Source: Negativicutes bacterium (GTDB lineage: Bacteria > Bacillota_C > Negativicutes > Sporomusales_B > JARLHX01). Taken from it: a stretch of 9,519 bases of DNA. Below, one piece after another: positions 1-7,000 of the stretch. Below the pieces are notes generated by a model that worked only from the letters and a program-made list of their open reading frames with translations, was not told where the DNA came from and did not search any database. Positions within the stretch are counted from its first letter, which is position 1. Every line of letters starts with the position of its first letter. Location of the stretch: the NCBI GenBank assembly GCA_031292035.1, contig JARLHX010000173.1, positions 1-9,519 on the forward strand, written 5' to 3'. Position numbers and translations under genes: made by a program.

Positions 1-9
1 AATGTTGGT

Positions 10-58
10 GGGCGTATTGGTTGTGCGCCCCCGCCTGCGAATACTGACCAAAGTATTC
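10..58. promoter_or_regulatory. Two small dyads upstream of the ParB-like gene
   Basis: Two inverted repeats lie in the 112-base leader. GGGCG at 10-14 pairs with CGCCC at 26-30, and two further inner pairs extend the stem. GAATACT at 39-45 pairs perfectly with AGTATTC at 52-58 around a six-base centre. The first could be the end of an upstream transcript, but no T-run follows. The second is of operator size and sits about 55 bases before the start codon. No regulator in the window can be linked to either. Confidence 0.25.
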
Positions 59-112
59 ACAAGTGGCGATCGACGAACTGAAAAGCGTGGCAGACAATAG
101 GAGTGCTGCACG

Positions 113-436
113 GTGCCGACTAAAAATAATCGCTGTATCGAGCTCATCGAAATTTCAAAACTGAAGCCAGCGTTACGAAACGCTCGTACGCATTCCAAAC
201 GACAGATCAAGCAGCTTGCCGATTCGATGCAGCGCTTCGGTTTCACGAACCCCATCCTGATCGATGACGACAACCGGATCTTGGCGGGACATGGTCGGAC
301 CGAGGCGGCCAAATCGCTGGGCATTGCGGAGATCTCATGTGTGCGCCTCAGCGATATGAGCGATGCCGATAAACGCGCATATGTTATCGTTGACAACAAA
401 TCGGCCCTGAATGCCGGGTGGGATCAGGAGATTTGA
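113..436 (+). CDS. ParB-like N-terminal (ParB/Srx fold) domain protein, C-terminally truncated
   Basis: The start is GTG with AGGAG at 99-103, nine bases upstream. The 107-residue product is a ParB/sulfiredoxin-fold nuclease-like domain. It opens with a strand and the LKPALRNARTHS motif (residues 17-28), then a helix, then RILAGHGR (55-62), the signature box of the family, followed by EAAKSLG and the NKSALNAGW segment (95-103). In phage and island proteins of this kind the domain usually continues past NAGW(D/S) into a helical region or a DNA methylase module. Here the frame ends four residues after that motif, and neither other frame resumes a family-like sequence. I read it as the truncated 5' part of a larger mobile-element gene. 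It may still be expressed as a lone domain, but its function is unknown. It is not the chromosome-partitioning ParB: it lacks the HTH and dimerisation parts, and no parA or parS is visible. Confidence 0.75.
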   Translation: MPTKNNRCIELIEISKLKPALRNARTHSKRQIKQLADSMQRFGFTNPILIDDDNRILAGHGRTEAAKSLGIAEISCVRLSDMSDADKRAYVIVDNKSALNAGWDQEI

Positions 437-439
437 CGA

Positions 440-547
440 AAAGTGGACATGGATAATGGCCGCAATCCGAAAGTAACCAGGACAAAGCGGAACTGAAGTT
501 TCACGCGCCGCGGCGAAGCGTCATGTCTAGGGGCGACAAAGCGTCAT
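440..547. repeat. Cluster of degenerate AAAGCGGACAT-like words
   Basis: Just after the truncated ParB-like gene there are four related short words: AAAGTGGACAT at 440-450, AAAGCGGAAC at 484-493, AAGCGTCAT at 516-524 and AAAGCGTCAT at 538-547. A 10-base palindrome CGCCGCGGCG lies at 506-515. The same word family is found in better form at the right end of the window (9008-9098). This could be a decayed intergenic repeat family or simple chance similarity. No inverted-repeat ends or target duplication of an insertion sequence are visible. Confidence 0.3.
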
Positions 548-741
548 TTGAATGAATGTGGCATAGTTCTCCGCGACGCCTCGCGGTTCAACCGGGTCGC
601 TTCATTGGCCGCGTCACGCTCCAATGGATATAGCCTCGTGACGGTGAGCTTAAACCCACTCGGTTCAGTACGTTGCACGACCCAGCCTTCGCCATTTTCG
701 TGATTTGCACGGCATATTCGGATCACGTCAAATATCGGCAC
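544..741 (-). CDS. Small conserved-looking hypothetical protein (65 aa)
   Basis: This minus-strand ORF starts with GTG (739-741) and is preceded at six bases by a strong GGAGG (minus strand of 748-752), the best initiation signal in this part of the window. The product is a compact cytosolic protein with no signal peptide or membrane segment. Residues 1-40 look like a beta-rich fold (FDVIRICRANHENGEGWVVQ, then FKLTVTRLYPLERDA). The last 25 residues are a polar, basic helix (ANEATRLNREASRRT). I recognise the style of a small orphan protein seen in alphaproteobacteria but no named family. It is transcribed away from the two-component cassette and toward the ParB remnant, and could be an accessory gene of the same mobile region. 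Coding status is fairly likely; function is unknown. Confidence 0.6.
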   Translation of the reverse strand: MPIFDVIRICRANHENGEGWVVQRTEPSGFKLTVTRLYPLERDAANEATRLNREASRRTMPHSFK

Positions 742-747
742 TTCTAG

Positions 748-752
748 CCTCC
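748..752 (-). promoter_or_regulatory. Ribosome binding site fixing the GTG start of the 65-aa gene
   Basis: GGAGG on the minus strand, six bases upstream of GTG 741-739. It decides the start, since no ATG lies in this part of the frame. Confidence 0.65.
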
Positions 753-1124
753 GATTATTATACGCTCTGCAGGCATGTGGCGGACATAGTTATCTGCATA
801 AGCCTCACGACGGCGACCATAAAGCAATCGAAACTGATCTGGCTGTTGCAAGGCGCAAAGCTACGTGAAGAATAAATTTGAAAGAATACTTTATCTATAT
901 CTACCTAATGCGTTTGCGCTATAGCAGCCATGGAAGCCCGTTAGCCGGCGCAACAAATGAGTGCCGACGCGAGCTTGCTTCGTTGCTGCGGGCGCAAAAT
1001 TTCGCAAACTTTCTAAACAATAGAGAAAATAGTCTAGTTCGAAGAGGTGTATTCTTTCACGTCGCGTGGACGGCTCCATCAAAAATGAACGTCGACATCT
1101 GAGCCGGGACGACGGAAAGGCTTC
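753..1124. other. Stretch without a convincing gene
   Basis: Two overlapping opposite-strand ORFs of 74 and 84 codons occupy most of this segment. Neither has a good ribosome binding site, a recognisable domain or a signal peptide. The A+T-rich part around 870-910 may hold a promoter for the downstream small gene, but I could not pick clear boxes. Otherwise I see nothing definite. Confidence 0.4.
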
Positions 1125-1394
1125 GTGAAAGTGCGCCGATCTCATGTCTCCTACGGCCTAATTTTGGCCGTTATTGCAATCATTGGGGTAATATCCCAGG
1201 CAGACCCTTTACGCTCTACACCGACGCCGAAGCTACCTAAGCTCGTTGAGCCCGATAAACTCAAAACAAAATTTGCTAACTGTATAATCCTGCCTGCGTG
1301 CGGCGGGGCGGAAATTTGCGCATTATGTCAACCACTGCATCCGCCACCCGCCCACAAAAGCTACGAGGCGCATTTCTTCTCCCAGCAAGAGTAA
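1125..1394 (+). CDS. Putative small exported or membrane-anchored Cys-containing protein (89 aa)
   Basis: The start is GTG, with GGAAAGG at 1114-1120 just upstream (spacing from AAGG is short, four bases). The N-terminus has a basic n-region (KVRR, residues 2-5) followed by a hydrophobic stretch (about residues 11-23, YGLILAVIAIIGV) and then SQADP, which fits a signal peptide or a single N-terminal membrane anchor. The remaining ~60 residues are proline-rich and carry four cysteines in a close pattern (CIILPACGGAEICALC, residues 53-68: C-x6-C-x6-C-x2-C), suitable for disulfides or metal binding. No family is recognised. It precedes the two-component system in the same orientation by 158 bases. 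Its product could act in the envelope, but a link to the kinase is only positional. A chance ORF is not excluded. Confidence 0.45.
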   Translation: MKVRRSHVSYGLILAVIAIIGVISQADPLRSTPTPKLPKLVEPDKLKTKFANCIILPACGGAEICALCQPLHPPPAHKSYEAHFFSQQE

Positions 1395-1456
1395 CTGGTA
1401 AACCCTTCGGAAGATTACTTTGAACCGTGGGCAAGGCGGGTAGTGTTAAGAAATGT

Positions 1457-1491
1457 TTCCAAATTGGAATGCCGCATCCAAATACTGTAAT
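1457..1491 (+). promoter_or_regulatory. Candidate promoter and operator of the two-component operon
   Basis: A perfect dyad, TTCCAA-A-TTGGAA, lies at 1457-1469. It overlaps a second, imperfect dyad centred on 1473, in which AATTGGAATGC (1462-1472) faces GCATCCAAATA (1474-1484). A possible -35 box TTGGAA (1464-1469) and -10 box TGTAAT (1486-1491) are separated by 16 bases, so the dyads would cover the promoter. This is the arrangement expected for control by a DNA-binding regulator, possibly the adjacent OmpR-type protein. The palindromes are seen directly; the promoter and regulator assignment are inferred. Confidence 0.4.
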
Positions 1492-1535
1492 CGTCTGCTG
1501 AAACAGGGTAGGCTCGCCGCTCTCACATATTTTAG

Positions 1536-1554
1536 CAATTTGGAACTGCCGAAT
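1536..1554 (+). promoter_or_regulatory. Second copy of the operator-like word, abutting the regulator start
   Basis: CAATTTGGAACTGCCGAAT at 1536-1554 resembles CAAATTGGAATGCCGCAT at 1460-1477, with one inserted base and two substitutions. It ends on the start codon of the response regulator. It also contains the only weak purine stretch (GGAA) ahead of that start, so it may serve as the ribosome binding region rather than as an operator. Confidence 0.3.
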
Positions 1555-2302
1555 GAACGTGACTCACTCCGATGAGCAAACGTCGATTACCAATCAGATG
1601 GCACATATCTTATTGGTAGAAGACGATCTGGAGATTTCAAAACTTATATGCGAGTTGCTGATCCAAAACGGCCTGTCAGCCTCGATCGTTTCGTCCGGCC
1701 TGATGATGGACAAATATCTCTCCAAAAACAGAGTTGACCTATTGATTCTCGATGTGATGCTGCCGGGCGAAAACGGATTTGATATATGTAGGCGTGTGCG
1801 GGCCGCGTCGGAGATTCCGATCCTGATGCTAACGGCTCTTGGAAGCGAAGTTGACCGGGTTGTGGGCCTGGAAATTGGGGCTGATGATTATCTTGCAAAG
1901 CCGTTTGCTTCTCGTGAGCTGGTTGCGAGGGTCCGTGCACTCTTGCGCCGTTCAAAAGCGGAGGTATCTCGGCAAATGTCTCGCGCCAGGTGCTATCGAT
2001 TTCAAGGATGGGTATTAGAGCCGACAGCGCGTTGCCTTTTTAATCCAGACGGTGTGCGCGTTGCGCTGACCAGCACGGAATTCGACTTATTATTGGCGCT
2101 TTGTCAAAATCCGGGAAAGGTGCTTTCTCGTGACCAGCTACTGGAAATGACACATAGCGGTTTAGCTGGCCCTATTGCTCGTACAATTGACGTACATATT
2201 AGCAGACTTCGCCAAAAAATTGAGGCGGACGGGGATGTTAATATGATTCAAACCGTGCGTCTGGGGGGCTACATTTTCACACCGCAGGTTAAAGTGAATT
2301 GA
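1553..2302 (+). CDS. OmpR/PhoB-family DNA-binding response regulator
   Basis: The 249-residue product is a full-length two-domain response regulator. The receiver domain spans about residues 17-133, with the acidic pair D24-D25, the predicted phospho-acceptor D67 (in LLILDVMLPG), the switch T94 and the conserved K116 (LAKPF). A winged-helix output domain spans about 148-245, with TSTEFDLL, the recognition-helix region ARTIDVHISRLRQKIE and a wing containing RLGGYIF. It should bind DNA as a dimer after phosphorylation by the kinase that follows immediately. The frame starts at ATG 1553; an internal ATG at 1598 (MAHILLVEDD) gives the more usual family N-terminus. Neither has a strong ribosome binding site, so the first 15 residues are uncertain. 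Candidate operators lie just upstream. The targets are probably its own operon and perhaps the autotransporter downstream (inference). Confidence 0.95.
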   Translation: MNVTHSDEQTSITNQMAHILLVEDDLEISKLICELLIQNGLSASIVSSGLMMDKYLSKNRVDLLILDVMLPGENGFDICRRVRAASEIPILMLTALGSEVDRVVGLEIGADDYLAKPFASRELVARVRALLRRSKAEVSRQMSRARCYRFQGWVLEPTARCLFNPDGVRVALTSTEFDLLLALCQNPGKVLSRDQLLEMTHSGLAGPIARTIDVHISRLRQKIEADGDVNMIQTVRLGGYIFTPQVKVN

Positions 2303-3676
2303 ATGAATTGGGCAGGTCCATTCTCCAATACCATCACCGGGCAGATCACGCGGTTAGTTTTATTTTTGTTGGTGTTCGCGTTCGTTGTTAATCTGACTGC
2401 GGTCTATATATTCTTTGACGCTGCTGTAGACCGGGGAAGGGCCTCACCGCCACCGGGTGCAATTCTAACGCAAATGGTAACGCTTGTTCGTCTCGCGGAC
2501 GAACAAAGGACTGAGCAAGATCTAGAGCGCTTTTTGGAAAGCGCGCAGCGAGCGAATTTCGGCGTCAGGCGACTAACACCCGCGGAGCTTAGCTCTACTA
2601 AGCGGCAAAACGCAGGGATTGATCAAATTGGGCGGTTCGATGTCGGTCCTGCCAGATCTCTTTTTGATCAGATAGATCCCTCTCGAATTGTGGGTGGGCG
2701 CGGCAACGAATTTGTCGTTCGTCTGCGGGACGGCACGGCCTTGGCAGTCTCGATTCCCGCTAGGCCAAGACCGATGCTTCCTGGTTTTTTTGTCGGTCCA
2801 TTGGCAAATACGCTTATCCTTATTGCTGTTCTATTGGTAGGTCTCTCAATTTATGCGGTGCGATCCATCACTTCACCGTTATCATCATTTGCAGCTATCG
2901 CGCACTCGGTTGGTCGGGGAACGTACAGGCAGAATCTGAAGGAAGAAGGTCCACAAGAAGTGGTAAAAGTCGCGCGAGCCTTGAATGAGATGCAAGATAG
3001 AATTCATCGAATGATAGATGATCGGACCAACATGCTTTTTGCTATCAGTCATGACTTACGGACACCTCTGACTCGCTTACGTCTTCGCGCCGAGAAACTG
3101 CCATCAACTCAATCCAAGGGCCTTTTGGTCGATATCGATCGGATGGCAAAAATGCTGGCTGAAACGTTGCAATATTTGAGAGGCGACACATTAGAGGAGA
3201 AAGTCACACCCACTGATCTGGCGAGCGTACTCGAAACGATCTGTGTGGAAATGAGCGATTTGGGGAAAAGTATCCAATATCAGGGCCCGAACAAATATGT
3301 ATTTTATTGCCAGCCCGGCGCAATCTCACGAGCGGTAGTCAATTTGGTTGAGAATGCAGTAAAGTTTGGTTCTCAAGTCATTGTGCGCCTTACGATTAGT
3401 GAAGGTGGTCCGACGATCGATGTATCTGACGATGGTGTTGGCATTCCATTTTCGTTCCGAAAGCAGGTATTCGAGCCATTTTTTAAGTTGGATTCCGCAA
3501 GAACATCAGAGATCAACCCGGGATTTGGACTTGGTTTGTCGATTGCACGGCGGATTGTTCAAGCGCATGACGGGGAGATCGAGCTATTGGACAATGTTCC
3601 CCGCGGCACAATAATGCGAATTGTATTGCCGACCGTTTCCGACCGATTGACCCGAATGGAACGGTCGGAAGCATAG
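2303..3676 (+). CDS. EnvZ-like HAMP-domain sensor histidine kinase
   Basis: This 457-residue inner-membrane kinase starts at the ATG directly after the TGA of the regulator, with no spacer, so translation is probably coupled. It has a short cytoplasmic N-terminus, a membrane helix at about 17-39, a periplasmic sensor part of ~120 residues (no recognisable fold), a second helix at about 162-186 and a HAMP linker to about 240. The dimerisation/phosphoacceptor helix carries ISHDLRTPLTRLRLR with the predicted phosphorylated H250. The ATPase domain shows the N box NLVENAVKF (347-355), the G1 box DDGVGIP (376-382), the F box PFFKLD (392-397) and the G2 box GFGLGLS (407-413). All catalytic motifs are intact, so it should autophosphorylate and act on the upstream regulator. 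The RLRLRAE pattern is typical of proteobacterial EnvZ-type kinases. The ligand is unknown; an envelope or osmotic signal is possible. Confidence 0.95.
   Translation: MNWAGPFSNTITGQITRLVLFLLVFAFVVNLTAVYIFFDAAVDRGRASPPPGAILTQMVTLVRLADEQRTEQDLERFLESAQRANFGVRRLTPAELSSTKRQNAGIDQIGRFDVGPARSLFDQIDPSRIVGGRGNEFVVRLRDGTALAVSIPARPRPMLPGFFVGPLANTLILIAVLLVGLSIYAVRSITSPLSSFAAIAHSVGRGTYRQNLKEEGPQEVVKVARALNEMQDRIHRMIDDRTNMLFAISHDLRTPLTRLRLRAEKLPSTQSKGLLVDIDRMAKMLAETLQYLRGDTLEEKVTPTDLASVLETICVEMSDLGKSIQYQGPNKYVFYCQPGAISRAVVNLVENAVKFGSQVIVRLTISEGGPTIDVSDDGVGIPFSFRKQVFEPFFKLDSARTSEINPGFGLGLSIARRIVQAHDGEIELLDNVPRGTIMRIVLPTVSDRLTRMERSEA
3635..3672 (+). terminator. Stem-loop at the 3' end of the kinase gene
   Basis: TTCCGACCG at 3637-3645 pairs perfectly with CGGTCGGAA at 3662-3670, and a G-U and a G-C pair extend the stem to 3635/3672. 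The loop is 16 bases. It lies inside the last codons of the kinase, ending just before the TAG. No T-run follows, so it is not a classic intrinsic terminator. It may attenuate or protect the transcript between the kinase and the autotransporter. The pairing is seen; the role is inferred. Confidence 0.3.
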
Positions 3677-3721
3677 CGACTTCGAGGAAGAAGCGCTTCG
3701 GCTTCAATGATCGATGGCGTC

Positions 3722-3732
3722 TATTTGGATGC
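3722..3732 (+). promoter_or_regulatory. Operator-like word upstream of the autotransporter
   Basis: TATTTGGATGC occurs here, 46 bases after the kinase stop, and is repeated exactly on the minus strand at 1474-1484 in the upstream region of the two-component system. An exact 11-base match between two short intergenic regions is unlikely by chance (roughly one percent by a simple estimate). It is a candidate site for the response regulator to act on the autotransporter gene. Confidence 0.35.
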
Positions 3733-3801
3733 CTGAGCTTTCTTTTCGTCAACGCAAGTCTCTCTGATTGATAGTTGCGACACCGCTCTTGTCATTCATG
3801 A

Positions 3802-4068
3802 GCTACCGCTCGCGCGTCTGAGGACACCGACGACAATTTGCGATCTGTTGCAGCACAGAAATACATTGCAACAACCCTTAACAAAACAGCGGCTGAATTA
3901 CTTCTCGAGCGATGCCATAGGTAGGGCGTTCGCATATAGAGAGAGCTCGTTGAGGCAAACATTGACATCGGTGCGCGGATCGTTGAAGGCGCACTGCCGG
4001 TCCCCGTCACGCAGATTGAACTTAGGAGATATTCGATGGCTGACAATCTGCGCTTTGTTTGCGTCTAG
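3802..4068 (+). pseudogene. Possible decayed coding segment overlapping the autotransporter 5' end
   Basis: Reading a frame different from the autotransporter, two open stretches (3802-3921 and 3940-4065) give protein-like sequence without repeats: the first includes DDNLRSVAAQKYIATTLNK and TAAELLLE, the second RELVEANIDIGARIVEGA and LPVPVTQIELRRYSMADNL. They are separated by two stops (TAG at 3922 and 3937); the autotransporter frame bridges the gap with RAFAYRE, as if by frameshifts. I recognise no family. The segment may be the remnant of an older gene whose place the autotransporter promoter or leader now takes, or simply a leader of favourable composition. Weakly supported. Confidence 0.18.
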
Positions 4069-7000
4069 CGCGCAGGCCTTCGGCGCGTCGAATATCGAGT
4101 CGGGATCGACATATCAGGCGAGCAATCTTGGCGGCTCGGTTAATCCAGACTTCAAAGGCGGAACATTAAAATTAGACACCGCCACGACGATCTCGAATGA
4201 CTTTACATTCGAGGACTATAGCGGAAATACGATAGACGAAAATGGTCACGCCGTCACGTTCAGCGGCGCCATGACTGGCGCCGGAGGGATGGTTTTCTCG
4301 GACACAGTGGGCGGCGGCAGTGCTACCTTAACCAGCTCCGGAAATACGTATAGTGGCGCCACTACGATAAATAGCAGCGCCACTTTGCTATTGAATGGCG
4401 CGGGGACGATTGCGAGTTCTAGCTCGCTAACTAATTACGGTACATTCGATATTTCTCAGACAACTAGCGGAGCCACAATAGTTTCGCTCGCTGGAGCAGG
4501 TTCAGTAATACTCGGGTCGCAAAGCCTTACAATCACGAGCGGTGCTGGAACGTTTTCCGGGGCGATATCAGGATCTGGTGGGCTGACGCTTACCGGCGGA
4601 TCGCAATATTTGACTGGAGACAATTCTTATACCGGTGGCACAACGATCAAGGGAGGAACGCTTATTGTTGGCGATGGCGCCGCGAATGGCTGGATCATTG
4701 GAAACGTGGCGGGTAGCGGCAGCGGAACACTGTCTTTCAATAGGTCAGATAATGTTACCTTTTCCGGTACCGTTTCGGGTGCTGTCGGGCTTACTCAAGC
4801 TGGCTCAGGTATCCTAACTTTAACGGGCGCAAATAATTACACAGGCGTCACGACCGTTTCGGCGGGTACGCTCGTGCTCGGGCCTAACACAAGCATTGCT
4901 TCATCAAGCTTGGCATCAGTGAGCGGTATACTTGATGTCTCAGCTGCGAGTTCCAACCCTTCTGTCGGGTCGTTATCTGGAGCGGGGACTGTCCAGCTTG
5001 GGAGCCACACCCTTATTTTGACGGCGGCAAACGATACATTCACCGGAGTAATTACTGGCGGAGGTGGCCTGACCCTAAATGGCGGAAAGGAAATTCTGAC
5101 AGGCGCCAACACCTATACCGGTGCTACAATTGTGAATGGCGGCACACTGGAGGTCGGGTCTGCGGCGGTTGGTTATAATGTAACCGTAAATGGAGGCGTT
5201 TTCGGTTTCTACAGTTCGTCGGCCGTTGCAATGTCCGGAGTTGTTTCCGGGGCTGGTGGCTTATCGCAGCTAGGCACCGGGCTCACCACCATTAGTTCTG
5301 CGCAATCTTATACCGGCATCACGACGATTTCCTTCGGCACCCTTGCGCTTACCGGCGCGGGAAGTATTGCGTCTTCGAGTAGCGTGCAGGCTGACGGCAT
5401 TTTCGATATTTCGAGTGAAACGGGCGGAACATCAATTGCATCACTTACCGGCGGTGGCGCTGTTCATCTCGGCGTGGCGAATCTGACTATTGCTAACGCA
5501 TCTGGGCAATTTGCTGGAACAATCAGCGGAAGCGGCGGCCTAATTCTTGCTGGCGGTAAAGAGACGTTGGCCGGGGCGAACGTCTATACGGGTGTCACAA
5601 CCATTTCCTCGGGCACACTTTATTTGGGGGCAAGTAATAGCATTTCTTATTCCGCTAACGTCGCGGACAACGGTGTTCTCGACATTTCTGGGGTGGTCGC
5701 CACCGGAAGTGCGACGAACACCTCAATAACATCGATAAGCGGTGCTGGCGGAGTGGTGTTAGGTTCGCAGACATTAGTCCTATCGGGCGCAGCAGGAACC
5801 TTCGCGGGCGTTATTTCAGGAACGGGGGGACTCACTCTTACCGGTGGTACGGAAACGTTGGAAGGCAACAACACATATACGGGCCTAACGGTAATTTCGA
5901 GTGGACAAATATCCATTGCGGGGTCGGGTACGCTCGCGGGATCCAGTACAATCTTGGACAACGGTGTTCTCGATATTTCCGACTCGACGAATGGCGTAAT
6001 CGCAATTCACTCCCTTTCCGGCGGTGGCGTTGTGAAGTTGGGCGCCAATACCCTAAGTGTTACCGGCGCTTCGGCAGACTTCTCCGGAGTAATTAGCGGT
6101 TCAGGGTCTTTAGTTATCGATGGCGGAAGCCAGACGCTCTCGGGAATCAACACTTATGTGGGCGGGACCACAATAAACGCGGGCACCTTGACAGTAGGCG
6201 ATGGTGGCACTTCGGGATCGATAGCTGGAAATATCACTACCCAAGGCACGTTAGCGTTTAATCGATCGGACACGTTGAGCATTTCCAGCACAATTTCGGG
6301 CACCGGTGCTGTCGCTCAGGTCGGGTTGGGGACAACAATTCTGGCGGCAGCAAATTCTTACACAGGCGGGACATCGATCACCGCCGGCACCCTACAAATT
6401 GGAGACGGAGGAACAACTGGCTCGATTATTGGGGGAGTATCCGATGCTGGCACTCTGGCTTTCGATCATTCTGATCCCGTCACCTTCTCAGGACAAGTAT
6501 CCGGGCCTGGTGGGCTTACGCAAATTGGTGCAGGCGAACTGACGCTAACGGGAGTGAGTAGCTATACCGGTATCACTAATATCCATGTTGGAAGCGTCAT
6601 AGCATTAATCTCAAATGGCAGTATTGCAGGCTCCCAAGTCAACTCAGACGGCAAATTTGATGTTTCGGCAGCCACAATAAGTCCGCAAATAGCTTCCCTC
6701 TCAGGCGCAGGTAGCGTCGCTATTGGATCTCAAATACTCACATTGACAGCGGCTGCAGGCAATTTTTCCGGGACCATTTCTGGCACTGGAGAGCTCGTGC
6801 TGAACGGTGGAACGGAAATTCTCTCAGGGACAAATAGCTATTCCGGTTTAACTGTTGTTAACGGCGGCACCCTGGCGGTCAATGGTTCAATTGCGGCCTC
6901 GAGCGCCGCGGTTGTCAATTCCGGGGGCACCATTAGCGGTACAGGAACCATTCCCACGGCGACAATTAATGCTGGCGGTGTGCTCGCCCCAGGCGCCGGG

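Noticed and set aside
113..436. Chromosome-partitioning ParB or a replication origin region
   Set aside because: There is no ParA, no HTH part and no parS-like 16-base palindrome nearby. The domain resembles the phage/island ParB-methylase type.
757..762. TATAAT on the minus strand ahead of the 65-residue gene
   Set aside because: A transcript starting from this box would begin about at the ribosome binding site itself (748-752), leaving no leader. It is probably a chance match.
878..1145. Overlapping ORFs on both strands (878-1102 plus, 891-1145 minus)
   Set aside because: Neither has a credible ribosome binding site, signal peptide or recognisable motif, and they overlap each other almost completely.
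3846..3873. Inverted repeat TGTTGCA/TGCAACA around a 14-base loop
   Set aside because: Seven pairs with an A+T-rich loop is weak. It lies in the uncertain leader of the autotransporter, with no second copy or link to a regulator.
4349..6841. Regularly spaced repeats that could suggest a CRISPR array or tandem satellite
   Set aside because: The units are 195-291 bases long, keep one open reading frame and encode the known autotransporter beta-strand repeats.
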